This document shows, piece after piece, positions 8,800 to 18,800 of a stretch of DNA of 64,000 bases. The notes beneath the pieces are model-generated. The model did not search any database, was not told the origin of the DNA, and worked only from the letters and a program-made list of their open reading frames with translations. The stretch covers positions 1 through 64,000 of the forward strand of contig JADKCL010000025.1 in NCBI GenBank assembly GCA_016718825.1. Direction: 5' to 3'. This stretch comes from Bacteroidota bacterium (GTDB lineage Bacteria > Bacteroidota > Bacteroidia > J057 > JADKCL01). The first letter of the stretch is position 1. Every line of letters begins with the position of its first letter. Both the position numbers and the translations under genes were made by a program.

Positions 8800-11700
8800 T
8801 CAATCAGCCCAGTAATGCAGGGCCATGTACACACGGTTCGCCATGTTGTTCTTCAAGAAACCAAAGAGCGGAACGCTCCCTTGGTCGATCGTGAGCGTCC
8901 AGCCATTGACCTCGTCGCCGATGAAGGCGATCTTCACGGGCGCTACGGTGAGCTTGTTTTGGGTCCAATCGATGCGGCAAAACATCGCTTCTGGCTCGGT
9001 TCCCATCGTCATTTTCTTGGTCCAGTACGGCAACTGATCCTTGGTCACCTTGAGGTTCAGCACGCGCACACCGTCGTTGGCGGCGGTGGTGAACTGCTGC
9101 CAGGCCATGCCAAAATCGTAGTTGAGGGTGAAGAGCTGCTGCAGGCCCGGTTGGCCGGTCGCCAAGATCTCGTCCTGGATGTACTCGCTGGCCTTGGGAC
9201 GCAGGTTGCTGGCCTCGCGGGCCGTGTAGCGCACGTGCATAATCACATCCGAGATGCTCTCGAAGTCAAATTGTGGCACATCGTTGGGCAGTTCCAAGCG
9301 CCAGCGGCTGATCGCGCCCGCCCCCTCAAAGGGCAAATAGCGCTCGTCGCGCAGATTGGTCTCAAAAAGCCCACTGTCATTTTGCGCGGTGCTCGTGATG
9401 ATGGACTGGATCGCTCCTGTGTAGTCACGGAAGCGGATGTCCTCGCCATCCTCGGCGCGCTTGTATTCGCCGTCCTGCAGGTTGCCCGTCGTGCGGATGC
9501 TGCTCTTGAGCAAGGATACCTTGCAATGCACGCCCGTGTAAGGCCCGACAATGCAGGGGATCGATATCGCCACGCTCTTGATGCGCCGCATGTATTGGCC
9601 GGGGCTGTCCATGTCGTAGAGCCACTCCGGCACCTCAATCTCGCATTTGCCCGTCGCCTTGAGCTTGAGCAGGGCCATCGGGTCCAGCCGCGCAATCGAA
9701 ATGTGCTTGGTGAGCTCATACTCGCGCCGATTCTGCTCGTGATAGGCCATTTCTAAGCGCTTCAGGTCCAGGTACAGCGTTTCGCCCGAGAGCAATCCGC
9801 GCCGGCCGCCATCCCAGTAACCAAACTTGATCAGGTTCAAGTCGTCAAATTCGGGCCGCATCAACTCGTGTTGCATGGTCGCCTCGGCGCGCTTGGCGAC
9901 GTCAAAGGCAAATTTGTAGCTGTCAAAGAAAATGCGCGACAATTCACCCTGCATCCAGAGGTACAGTTCCTCTTGGGTGAATTTCTCATTCATGTACTCC
10001 TGTACCGCCTCGGAGTTCTCGATTTGGGCCAATTGATTCTCGTATTCCTTCTTCACGATTTGCTCGTGCAAGAGGGACGTAATCACCTGACGGCCAAATT
10101 GCTTGAGCTCGCTTGCCGCAAGGTTTGCTTGCAGCACGTAGTCCTCGGCGCGGCGGTAGTACCCGGCCATCTTGGAAGCCCGGTCGGCACTGCCTTGGAA
10201 TGCCTTGGCGACCATCTCCGCACCATCGGCCCCGTATTTGGCAAATTTGGAAAGCTGAACCCCGCCAAAGCCAGTCTTCACACCCACCCCCAGCGGCGTG
10301 GCATGGGCATCAAACTGTGGAATTAGCCCCAAGCCCGCAGACGCAATATTGAAAATCGTTCCCAGCAAGCTGAAGGTATCGGCCGTCGGAAGGAAAATAT
10401 TGAGCTCGGCATTCTCGTTTTTATTGAGGGGCAAAGTCTCGCCCAGTTTGCCACCGAGCGAAGCCACCGCATTCCCCGCAAATTCCATCAATCCGCCCAC
10501 GCTGCTTTCTTTGCGGTAGGCCTCGGGGGCGATGTCGATGGCATATTGGTCCACCAGCTCGGCATACACGCCATCGAATGTCTCCTCGGTCAATGCATTG
10601 CGCAGCAGTTCCACGGTCTTCAGCTTATCAATGTCGGTTTGGCTCACGCCGAGAATGCGCTTGTAATGCGCAAAGCGCTCAAACGCGGTCGCCCGCGAAC
10701 GCAGCAGGGCCTCGGTCTGTGCCTCGGCTTCCTTCCATTGCAGAAAGCGCACGTCGCGGCTCAGTTTCAGGATGCGCAATTCGTTTTGCTGCCGCAAGGC
10801 CGCCAGGTGCTCGTTTTCGCCCTTCTCGATGGCGCTCAGCAATGCGCCCCCCAGCGACTTCACCTCGTTGCAAATCTCCATCGCCTTCTGCAGCAATTGC
10901 GGCCCGCGAATGTTAGAGATCGGCTGATTGATGTTGTTGATGATGCTCCCGATGTCCAGCCCTGCAGCGGCGGCCTTCACCAACATGCCCGGATCGATTG
11001 GCGGATCAAACAGCGCCAATTGCCGCACGACACCCTCGATGTTCATGCAATGCCGAATCTTGAACAAGCGGTCCTCCACACGGTCCCAATAGGCGAGCAA
11101 GACATCGTTTTGGGGAATGCAAAAGTACAATGCGCGACCGATCCCGAAGACCGCACCCTGCCCATTGTTGCCGGAATTGCTGCCGCCTTGGATGTTGAAG
11201 GGAAATTCATTCTCCATCGCGACAATCGCGTTGCTGAAGGCATCGAGGCCAGCAGTCTTCAAATCGTTGTAGCTCTTGGGCATGATCTTGCGGCGCGGCG
11301 GGATCGCCTGTGGCTTGGGACCGAGGATGTTGGAGGCGAAGACATACAATTGCGTGGCCTCATTCAAGGTCTCGATCGTGTCTTGCCGAAACAGCGAGTC
11401 GCCCCAGGCGATGAGGTTGTCGATGTACTTCATCACCACATTCATCTGGTAGGCCAGGTAGCGCGTGCGCGCCACGACATGGGGATTGAAGGGCGTCTTG
11501 CGCCAAGTCGCGATGCTCGACTCGATTCTCGCCTTCAGTGCAGGATTGATGCCATCGTGGAGCGATGCCAGCATCTGGTCCAGAAATTCGGGCTTGGTTT
11601 CCTCGCGAAATCGGAGAAACTTCCAGAAGCGCTGCGGCAGCGGCTCGCTCAGGTCGGTGCTTGTGGGATCAAAAATAAAGTGAAACCACTTCTGTGCATC

Positions 11701-12084
11701 CGCAAAGCGCTGATTTTTGCTCAGGTGGATGGCGATCGCCAACGGCGCGTGGAAAAACAGTTCCCAATTATAGATCGCATAAGGCCCCAAGTCGCTCACG
11801 TCGATATTGTGGCTTGGAAATGGGCGATCCACCTTTGGCCCGACATCATAGAGATTGTCCTCCAGCGGCAGCACCAGCGACGGGTCGAGGTGCTTCGCCA
11901 TCAAGGCATAGAGGCCGTCGCGGTTCAGGGCCTCGATGAGCTCGTCGCTATAGGGATGGTAATGCAAGGAATAAGTGTATTCGATGCGGCGGTAGGATTT
12001 GTCTTTCAAAACCCATTTGGCAATGCCATTTTCACGCTGCGAGTTGGCAGCATTGGTCTTATGAAAATTATTTTGAAGTTTCAT
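8800..12084 (-). CDS. Tc toxin subunit A, C-terminal half (pore-forming and TcB-binding part)
   Basis: The protein has 1094 residues. The N-terminus (about 30-100) has the conserved HYHPYSDELIEALNRDGL block that lies mid-chain in single-protein TcA subunits. The middle (about 390-800) is long amphipathic helix, as expected for the translocation channel. The C-terminus (about 940-1094, from LNYDFGMAWQQF to the end) resembles the TcB-binding domain. In Tc toxins TcA forms a pentamer that binds cells, injects a channel and docks the TcB-TcC cocoon. Here the subunit is divided: this gene starts 27 bp after the stop of the shell half and has its own ATG, so it looks like a genuine two-gene TcA (as in TcaA/TcaB) and not a break. 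It is the last gene of the operon. Confidence 0.88.
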   Translation of the reverse strand: MKLQNNFHKTNAANSQRENGIAKWVLKDKSYRRIEYTYSLHYHPYSDELIEALNRDGLYALMAKHLDPSLVLPLEDNLYDVGPKVDRPFPSHNIDVSDLGPYAIYNWELFFHAPLAIAIHLSKNQRFADAQKWFHFIFDPTSTDLSEPLPQRFWKFLRFREETKPEFLDQMLASLHDGINPALKARIESSIATWRKTPFNPHVVARTRYLAYQMNVVMKYIDNLIAWGDSLFRQDTIETLNEATQLYVFASNILGPKPQAIPPRRKIMPKSYNDLKTAGLDAFSNAIVAMENEFPFNIQGGSNSGNNGQGAVFGIGRALYFCIPQNDVLLAYWDRVEDRLFKIRHCMNIEGVVRQLALFDPPIDPGMLVKAAAAGLDIGSIINNINQPISNIRGPQLLQKAMEICNEVKSLGGALLSAIEKGENEHLAALRQQNELRILKLSRDVRFLQWKEAEAQTEALLRSRATAFERFAHYKRILGVSQTDIDKLKTVELLRNALTEETFDGVYAELVDQYAIDIAPEAYRKESSVGGLMEFAGNAVASLGGKLGETLPLNKNENAELNIFLPTADTFSLLGTIFNIASAGLGLIPQFDAHATPLGVGVKTGFGGVQLSKFAKYGADGAEMVAKAFQGSADRASKMAGYYRRAEDYVLQANLAASELKQFGRQVITSLLHEQIVKKEYENQLAQIENSEAVQEYMNEKFTQEELYLWMQGELSRIFFDSYKFAFDVAKRAEATMQHELMRPEFDDLNLIKFGYWDGGRRGLLSGETLYLDLKRLEMAYHEQNRREYELTKHISIARLDPMALLKLKATGKCEIEVPEWLYDMDSPGQYMRRIKSVAISIPCIVGPYTGVHCKVSLLKSSIRTTGNLQDGEYKRAEDGEDIRFRDYTGAIQSIITSTAQNDSGLFETNLRDERYLPFEGAGAISRWRLELPNDVPQFDFESISDVIMHVRYTAREASNLRPKASEYIQDEILATGQPGLQQLFTLNYDFGMAWQQFTTAANDGVRVLNLKVTKDQLPYWTKKMTMGTEPEAMFCRIDWTQNKLTVAPVKIAFIGDEVNGWTLTIDQGSVPLFGFLKNNMANRVYMALHYWAD

Positions 12085-12111
12085 GATCTTGAGATAATTG
12101 TGGGAAATGGA

Positions 12112-15100
12112 TTATTGACCGCCGGCATTGAAGTTTCCGAAATCGCCGTTGAGACCGACCTGCTGACCGATATTCACCTGCCCGTTGCCATCAAACAGCA
12201 CATTGCCGAAGCTGAAGAATCCTTCATTGGGCAAAATCACGTTGATATTCGGGTTTTGCATGACATCTCCCCAACCCGGATTGATCACTGGACCACCGAA
12301 ATCGGGTTTCTCATACCATGGAATTTCCATGATTGGAGGGATTTCCACGTAATAGTCAGGAATCTCGGGAAAGTAGTAGCCTGGCTCATCCTTTACCAGA
12401 TGCAACTTCTCCGTCGGCTCCACAAAGAACTGACTGTGCTCGTCGCGGTAGAAAAAGGGCGCATTCCATTGATTCGCTGTCGGATGCATGAGCGGCCGCA
12501 CGGCATAGCCAGGGAAGAGACTACCCAGTTTGGTCGTCAAGGTATATTCGACCGTCGATTTTGCGGCATTGGAAGGCTGCGCAATATTCACCTTGAAAGC
12601 CTTTTCTGGCCAGTTCATGCTGTTTGCGTCGTAAGCGAAGTGTTTAATGTAATTGCCACCATAAGGATCACGGAACATCCGGTCCGTGAAGAAATCCACC
12701 TTGGATCCCAAATCTAGATCCCAGGTCCCCTGCTCGATTTGCGGCGGTGCATTCTTGCTCGTAAAAGTGATTTTGGCAACATAGGAATCGGGTCCATTCG
12801 GGGCATACCACATGTCAAACAATAGCTTTTGCGAGAGCTTTACCCCCGGTTGCGTCGGTGTAAATGTCTTGGCAAACAGTTGCAACTTGCTCGCATCAAA
12901 ATAGGGTAGCCCCTCAAATTTGACAGGCCTCCTGAGTTCTGAGGATTTAGGCGAGCTCCATTTCCCTTTGTAGTAATCGCCGTAGCAAAGTGTGATTTCT
13001 GCGTTCACCTTGGCGCTGTCCTTCCATTCCGCGTCGGCAAGGCCATAAGGTTTGCCGCCTGCGGCATCGGCCGGTTTCACAAATACTGTCAACCAAAACA
13101 GGTACAACTTGCGTTTCCACATGATCGGCATCACAATATCGCCTTCGATTTGCAGCGATATTTTCTCCCAGGCCGTCCAGCCGGTTGCGTCATAGCGGCG
13201 GTAATAATATTGCCGCGTATTGCCGTTGGTGCGGCCGACCACGTGCAGCACGTCCAGGTTTTGATCACCCATCTCATCTTCTTGCAAGTAGGTGCCCACC
13301 ACCTCAAGGTAGGACACGTCGTCCAGCTTTTTGAGGTAATGCAAATAGGCATCCTCCGCCAACTCATCCGTAATGTCGCTCTTGAGCAATTCGCCCTCCA
13401 GTTCCCTGAAGAAGGGTGACTTGTTGTCCCGCAACTCCGGCTCCAGCCAATTCTCGGGATAAAGGAAGATCTTGCGGTTGGCTTCCCAGACGCGGTAGCG
13501 CTTCATCCATTCCCATTGTTTGGCGCGGATGGAATCGGGCGAGACATTGGGCTCGAGGTTCATCATGCAGCGCATCACAAACAGCTGCACGCTGCTCAGC
13601 GCCATGCGGATGCGTGAGGTCTGCATGCAGGCATCCATCTGCACGTCGATCAGGAAATACTCGTAGAGTTGATCGGCATTTTGAATCTCGGGCGAGGGGG
13701 CGGCGTGGTGTAGGATGTAGGCCACCATGGCGTCGCGGCTGCGGTTGCGCAGGGCATCGCTGATGCTCTGCATCGTTTCCAGCCAGGCAGTATCGTCCAG
13801 ATAGGCGCGCATCACACCCTTGATGGTCGTGATAAGCGCGGCATCGGGTTGTGCCACAAACCATGTGCGCAGGTCCGCGGCGGCATAGCCCGTCTTTAAG
13901 ACCAGCGCCATCGCTTCACGCACTTTGTAGAGATTGTTCAAGCTCGACAATTGCCCTTGGGTCAGCCCAAAATGCAGCAGCACCTGATCGAGGTCGGCTT
14001 GCGTCCAGCCATTCACGTTCACCAAGATGCCTTGGCCTTGTGGCGTGGTGAGCGTCGGGTGCTGCACGAGTTGCACCCAGGTATCTGGATCAGGCTCGTT
14101 TTCCTTCTTGAGCAGCACGAAGCGCAAGAGCAAGGCAAGCTTGGTCCAGAGATTGGGCGGCGGGCTGCCAGCCAATACGTTGCCGGTCGGCAATGCATTC
14201 AGGATGCCTGTCGTATCCGCATTCTCGCCAGCAAAGTAACCCATTTCCCTTGCGGTGAATTTGAGCATGGCCTGCAGCATCGCAGCCTTTTGCAAGCGCA
14301 GCAAAGAGGTTTCAGCTGCGTCCAATTCCACTGTGCGGTAGATCTTGTTGGCCGGCACAGCCGTCTTGGCCATGCCTTTGGTGCGCCAACTCAGGGTCAC
14401 CACTGCATTTACCGGCAAGTTCGCCACGCTGATGCGCAGGCGATAAAAGCTGCCTGCCGTCCAGCTAAGCAGGCCGACCGATTGCACTTCGGCCTTGTCG
14501 GTGGGCTGTGGCGCATTGAGCGTGTGATTGGCGATCACGGGTGCAGCGCCATCGACCGTGAGGTTCACAATGGTGCCATCCAGGGCCCTGAGATAGAGGA
14601 GGTAATCGTCGGTCGCAGGTGCCTCGACATGGAAGTCGTAGTTGCCATTGGCATTGATTGCGACAGCGTTCTCCATCGCCCGGAAATCGATCAAGACAGG
14701 GCGGTTGGCATCGGTGCCGGCATGGATGACATCCTTGTTGCTGGTAAGCGCCGCGACCGAGGGTTCATCGGATTTTAAGATCGCCACGAGGGCGATGCGC
14801 AAGGCATTGTCCTTGAGATTGTCCTTGAGTTGGGGCAGGATGTTGTTGAGAATGATACCCGTCTTGCCGGCATCATCTGGCGCTGGCAACAGTAGGTTGT
14901 AAAGCGTCCCCAACTCTGGATAGGCAGCATTCAAGGCATTAAAATCTGCCGTACCCGCGTCCTCCAGCAGTTGCAGGGCTGCGGCCAAGGCTGCCGTGTT
15001 TGCAGGCTGCCAGAGCGGGTCCACGATGAGCGCGGCAGCACCATTGAGTGCCACACGCGTCGCAGCCGACAGTTGTCCAGTATGCGTGAGCAGGCCCTTG

Positions 15101-17925
15101 AACGCATCGTAGCCGAGATGAGGGTCCACATCCGTGAGCTCCGTCGGTAGGCTGTCCATCGGCAGGGCAAAGGGCGTGGTATAGATGGCATTGTCACCCA
15201 CCAAACCAAAGAAGTCGGTGACCACGGCATTGTCATAGACGAGCGCCATCTTGCTGCGCGCATACGCGAGGTCGGGATTGTTGGGCGCGACACTTAGCGA
15301 CGCCTCCACGGCGGTGAGGGCATCGCGCAATAGCTTGGCTTGCCCGTGCAAGGTGGTGGTGCTCAAGTTCAATTGTCCAGTGAGATCGGCGTTGCGGAGG
15401 ATGTAATCCACATCCACGACCTTGGGGCCGCTCGCCTTGAGCAGTTGCCAGGCGCGCACGAGATGGATGAGGCTCGGCTCTGCATCCTGCATATCGGTCG
15501 CAAAGGGATCAAAACCCGTGAGGATGACGAACTCTTGCAAGTCCGTGAGGCCCGCTTTCAGGAGCTTGGCGAGCGTCTCAGTGCGTTGCAAGGCTGGAAT
15601 GGTGCTGTCCCAGAGAGAGAGCCAGGCTGGGAGCTTCTTTTTGGGAATCTTCTGCAATTCGATGAGGCGCAAGAAATTGGCGATGCGGGCCAGCAAAGTG
15701 CTGAAGGCGCCGTCGATATTCCCAAGGCTCAGGGCGTCTGGGGCTGTGGGAATGAAGGCATTGATCACAGCATCGGTCATTTCCAGGCTCCAGCCCAGCT
15801 TGCGCCAGAGCCGGATGAAGCGGTGCAAGCGGTCGTAAGCGAGCATGTCGAGGCGGTTACCAGCCAGGGATGGATCCGCAAAACGCAATTCCATATTGCC
15901 GAAATCGCAGGCAGCCGATTCTGGATGCTGGTCGGTCAGCGTGATCAAGTTCAGGATTTTGTGCTGGTTTGTCGTGAGCCATTGTGTCACGCTGGGCACG
16001 TATTGCGCTTGGTCCAGATCGGGAGGCAGCAACAGGAGCAACGCTGGGCCTGTCAAGGCACCTGTATAGTAGTCCTTGATCTGCTGCATCGAGATGCCGA
16101 GCTGCTGCAAGAGCGCCACCAAGTCCACACCGGGGTTGATGAAGCGGGTTTTCAAGATGGCAACCAACTCCGCGTATCTGAGGTCTGTATTGCGGCAATA
16201 GTCCTTCGCATTGCCAACGGCCGCATTCAGGGCCACAATATCCGCATTCGTGGGGAGACCATAATATTCCGGCACGGTGCGCCCTGCATTCCCGGTCAGG
16301 ATGTTGTATTCCACTTGGTTGAGGCAGAGCATCTCGCGATGGGATGCCTGTGGCGTTTGGAAAATGCGCAGGGCCTCGGCGAGCGAAGTATTGAGCGACT
16401 CGGCGATCAAGCGCAGGTTTTCCCATGGCCGGTCAAAGGGCAGGCTCATCGGATAGACATTGTTGAGGGTCGGCGTATAAGCGGCCCCCACGACATGTTC
16501 GGGATCGGCCAAAAGATCGGGCGTGGTGCTGCCCTCGGCGGTATTGAAGCCTTCAAAATCCGTGAGCGAGCCATTGGCAATGTAGTATTCCAGCACCTCA
16601 TTCACCAGGTCAATATAGGGCATCGCGGTATTGGTGTTTTCACAGGTGAGCAGGATGTGCTCGATGTCTGGCCGCCGATCGAGCAATTCATCGATGGGAT
16701 TGGTGCGGGTAAATGTCTTGCCGGTAAGGTCGAGGAATTGCAGCAGGTCGACCAAGTATGCGGCGGGGCTCAAGACCGATTTGCAGTGGCTGCAAGCGCA
16801 ATAATCGATGTTGCCAAAGAGATTTTCCATCGTCGGCGGTGCAACGATGGCGTCCAGGGCCATCTTGCCTTGCTGCAAGCCATTGTTGCTGCCATGGATG
16901 GCATAAACCGATGGATTGACATTTTGCGAGAAATATTGCGCGGTCATGTTGAGCGCGGTGCTGTATATCTGCGCCGATTTGTTGTAGACCATTTGCGCTT
17001 CTTCCAAGCTCGGGAAGCTGTCGCTATGGGCGCTCAGGAATTCCTCTTCCGAATAGTGCATCACTTTGAAGGCCGAATCCAAATTGGCGTCAAACAAGGC
17101 TTTCATGGACGCATTGGAGGGCGACATCTGGTAGAGTCGCTCCACCTTTTTGACGCCGATCTGTGTATGTTGATCCAATTCGGCAAAGCCATCCCAATTC
17201 TTCACGGGCTGTAGCCCGATCTCGAAATTGGGGTAGCCGGCTTCCAGGAAGGCAGCCACTTGGCCCTGACGCACGTTGCCATCGACATCGATCTCTTTGC
17301 GGCGCACCATGTCGGCGGTCACGAGGGTGGGGTAGCTCAAATTGATCTGAGAGGCCAATCCGGCGGTATATTCCTCGACGCTGAGTCCCTGGGGCACCCT
17401 ATCGGCGACAAGGGGTTGCCAAGCATCTGCTTTGTAGAGGCCTGCCCTTGCCAGGTCCTCGGGCCGCTGGATGTCGAGCGTCTGTTGCAGGTGCTGTATG
17501 AGAGGGACGTTTTGTTTGGTGAGGAAGCCGAGTTTGGCATCCGCTTGCAGGCGGGTGATGGTCCCCTCGTCCATGCCCTTCTCAGCGAGCGTGGTCCAGA
17601 GTTTGCTTTGGTCGGCCTTGGTGGCTTGGTAGGTCTCGAGGAAGAGGTTCTTTTGCTGGTTGTCGAGGCGCAGGTCCAGCATCTCGCCGAGTGAGGAAAC
17701 GGCCCCAGCCATGGGATTGACCAAGGCGTGATGCGTGCTCATGCTGGTATGCAATTCGATCGTTTGCGGCAGCAACTTGTCCATGGGGATCAGGCCATTC
17801 TCCATCGCCTTGGTGACCATCGCCGAGACTGTGTTGTTGCTCAGGTTGTGGATGGCGTTGGGGTCATTGGGAATGCCACCGGAAGAGGGCATAGTAATGG
17901 GCGGCGGTAATCTGGGTCCCTGCAC
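12112..17925 (-). CDS. Tc toxin subunit A, shell/receptor-binding part (VRP1 and neuraminidase-like)
   Basis: The frame has 1937 codons and can only begin at a GTG (17925). Around residues 370-455 is the VRP1 signature (CACSHCKSVLSPAAYLVDLL, then LLTCENTNT and YIDLVNEVLEYY). About 1090-1190 is a PA14-like beta region, and from about 1470 a neuraminidase-like domain starts (EWMKRYRVWEANRKIF). The Gly/Asn-rich C-terminus reads as a natural end. The true N-terminus seems to lie in the preceding frame: the 290-residue ORF ends in YALFR, and this frame continues GGIPNDPNAI, matching the uninterrupted pattern in related proteins. The GTG start may therefore be an artefact of a frameshift near 17880. 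The family call is strong; whether a functional product is made is open. Confidence 0.85.
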   Translation of the reverse strand: MQGPRLPPPITMPSSGGIPNDPNAIHNLSNNTVSAMVTKAMENGLIPMDKLLPQTIELHTSMSTHHALVNPMAGAVSSLGEMLDLRLDNQQKNLFLETYQATKADQSKLWTTLAEKGMDEGTITRLQADAKLGFLTKQNVPLIQHLQQTLDIQRPEDLARAGLYKADAWQPLVADRVPQGLSVEEYTAGLASQINLSYPTLVTADMVRRKEIDVDGNVRQGQVAAFLEAGYPNFEIGLQPVKNWDGFAELDQHTQIGVKKVERLYQMSPSNASMKALFDANLDSAFKVMHYSEEEFLSAHSDSFPSLEEAQMVYNKSAQIYSTALNMTAQYFSQNVNPSVYAIHGSNNGLQQGKMALDAIVAPPTMENLFGNIDYCACSHCKSVLSPAAYLVDLLQFLDLTGKTFTRTNPIDELLDRRPDIEHILLTCENTNTAMPYIDLVNEVLEYYIANGSLTDFEGFNTAEGSTTPDLLADPEHVVGAAYTPTLNNVYPMSLPFDRPWENLRLIAESLNTSLAEALRIFQTPQASHREMLCLNQVEYNILTGNAGRTVPEYYGLPTNADIVALNAAVGNAKDYCRNTDLRYAELVAILKTRFINPGVDLVALLQQLGISMQQIKDYYTGALTGPALLLLLPPDLDQAQYVPSVTQWLTTNQHKILNLITLTDQHPESAACDFGNMELRFADPSLAGNRLDMLAYDRLHRFIRLWRKLGWSLEMTDAVINAFIPTAPDALSLGNIDGAFSTLLARIANFLRLIELQKIPKKKLPAWLSLWDSTIPALQRTETLAKLLKAGLTDLQEFVILTGFDPFATDMQDAEPSLIHLVRAWQLLKASGPKVVDVDYILRNADLTGQLNLSTTTLHGQAKLLRDALTAVEASLSVAPNNPDLAYARSKMALVYDNAVVTDFFGLVGDNAIYTTPFALPMDSLPTELTDVDPHLGYDAFKGLLTHTGQLSAATRVALNGAAALIVDPLWQPANTAALAAALQLLEDAGTADFNALNAAYPELGTLYNLLLPAPDDAGKTGIILNNILPQLKDNLKDNALRIALVAILKSDEPSVAALTSNKDVIHAGTDANRPVLIDFRAMENAVAINANGNYDFHVEAPATDDYLLYLRALDGTIVNLTVDGAAPVIANHTLNAPQPTDKAEVQSVGLLSWTAGSFYRLRISVANLPVNAVVTLSWRTKGMAKTAVPANKIYRTVELDAAETSLLRLQKAAMLQAMLKFTAREMGYFAGENADTTGILNALPTGNVLAGSPPPNLWTKLALLLRFVLLKKENEPDPDTWVQLVQHPTLTTPQGQGILVNVNGWTQADLDQVLLHFGLTQGQLSSLNNLYKVREAMALVLKTGYAAADLRTWFVAQPDAALITTIKGVMRAYLDDTAWLETMQSISDALRNRSRDAMVAYILHHAAPSPEIQNADQLYEYFLIDVQMDACMQTSRIRMALSSVQLFVMRCMMNLEPNVSPDSIRAKQWEWMKRYRVWEANRKIFLYPENWLEPELRDNKSPFFRELEGELLKSDITDELAEDAYLHYLKKLDDVSYLEVVGTYLQEDEMGDQNLDVLHVVGRTNGNTRQYYYRRYDATGWTAWEKISLQIEGDIVMPIMWKRKLYLFWLTVFVKPADAAGGKPYGLADAEWKDSAKVNAEITLCYGDYYKGKWSSPKSSELRRPVKFEGLPYFDASKLQLFAKTFTPTQPGVKLSQKLLFDMWYAPNGPDSYVAKITFTSKNAPPQIEQGTWDLDLGSKVDFFTDRMFRDPYGGNYIKHFAYDANSMNWPEKAFKVNIAQPSNAAKSTVEYTLTTKLGSLFPGYAVRPLMHPTANQWNAPFFYRDEHSQFFVEPTEKLHLVKDEPGYYFPEIPDYYVEIPPIMEIPWYEKPDFGGPVINPGWGDVMQNPNINVILPNEGFFSFGNVLFDGNGQVNIGQQVGLNGDFGNFNAGGQ

Positions 17926-18736
17926 TCAGGCTGGCAGCGCGAGCCGCCATGGCCACGGCGCGGGGATCCCAACCGCTTTTGTTGGCCAGGAAGGTGATGT
18001 TTTGGGCCTCACCGTCTTCCTTGAGGTCTTCCAGTGCCTTGCCGCCGAGCAGGGGCTGCAAAGCGGCGAGCAGGCGCTCATATTCAGTGCCGCGCAGGCT
18101 GTCTTGCTGCGCGATGCTGAAATTCACCGTTTCGGTCGCGCCTGCAACGTATTTCACTTCCGAACGGGCAATCTCCTGCGTGAGCTTGGCATCTGTGAAG
18201 ACGCGCACCAAAAGATCGGCGCGTGTCTTGCCCTGCAGGCTGCTCCGCATGTAATGCAGCAGGTAGCTCCCGTCTGCGGCCGAGGCCGTGCTGGACAGCA
18301 GGCTGAGCCCGTCGATGCCCTTGTCATAAGCCGCGACCTGCAGATTGCGCAGGGGCTGCCCGGCGGCGGTGAGCACTGTTCCCTTCACCACAAACGTGCC
18401 CGAGGCTGTATCGGTGCTGAGCGCCTCCTCGGGAACCGACAGTAGGAAGGGATCGGGATGGGTGGAGATATTAACGACGACTCGGTCGCCCGAGTCGAGC
18501 ACGAGGCGGTCGCCGACATAAACCTTGAAATACACGTCGGGCTTCCGGTCGAGGAAGAGCTCCATGAAATAGGTCTTGTCAAACTGCATGGTAAAGCGGC
18601 CCTGCCCATCGGTGGTCGCCGTGCCCAGCAAGTCGTCGATGAGCATGTCCTTGTCCCATGCCTCCACGCGCAAGCCCGGCAGGGATTGCTGCCGCTTGGC
18701 ACTGACGACGATTCCTGAAATTGAATAAGTTGCCAT
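17864..18736 (-). CDS. N-terminal segment of TcA-like protein (carboxypeptidase-regulatory-like folds), cut by a frameshift
   Basis: This segment has 290 residues. Residues 1-90 and 112-200 are two beta-sandwich domains of the transthyretin/carboxypeptidase-regulatory type (LPGLRVEAWDKD...TDGQGRF; LRNLQVAAYDKG...DGSYLL). Residues 230-287 are a helical stretch ending AAHYYALFR, typical of the start of the TcA shell. Large Tc-like proteins often carry these folds ahead of the VRP1 region in one chain. The frame then shifts into WHSQ and stops, while the next frame carries the continuation; the two ORFs overlap by 62 bp with a net +1 shift. I read it as the 5' part of one TcA gene broken by an indel, or joined by ribosomal shifting. 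There is no signal peptide. Confidence 0.75.
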   Translation of the reverse strand: MATYSISGIVVSAKRQQSLPGLRVEAWDKDMLIDDLLGTATTDGQGRFTMQFDKTYFMELFLDRKPDVYFKVYVGDRLVLDSGDRVVVNISTHPDPFLLSVPEEALSTDTASGTFVVKGTVLTAAGQPLRNLQVAAYDKGIDGLSLLSSTASAADGSYLLHYMRSSLQGKTRADLLVRVFTDAKLTQEIARSEVKYVAGATETVNFSIAQQDSLRGTEYERLLAALQPLLGGKALEDLKEDGEAQNITFLANKSGWDPRAVAMAARAASLSAGTQITAAHYYALFRWHSQ

Positions 18737-18800
18737 ATTTTAAGATTGGGTGAAATACATACGATGAGGTGTAATCAATGCTGTGTCCAAGGCCGCAAAA

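Noticed and set aside
12085..12111. Third frameshift, between TcA1 and TcA2
   Set aside because: TcA1 has a natural-looking Gly/Asn-rich end and TcA2 its own ATG after 27 bp; two-gene TcA subunits are known, so this is a real gene boundary.
10546..12717. 723-codon plus-strand ORF opposite the TcA2 gene, and similar long antisense ORFs (15340-17214, 20727-21875)
   Set aside because: They lie fully antisense to Tc genes with clear domain motifs, and their composition is that of a GC-rich shadow frame with no recognisable motif.
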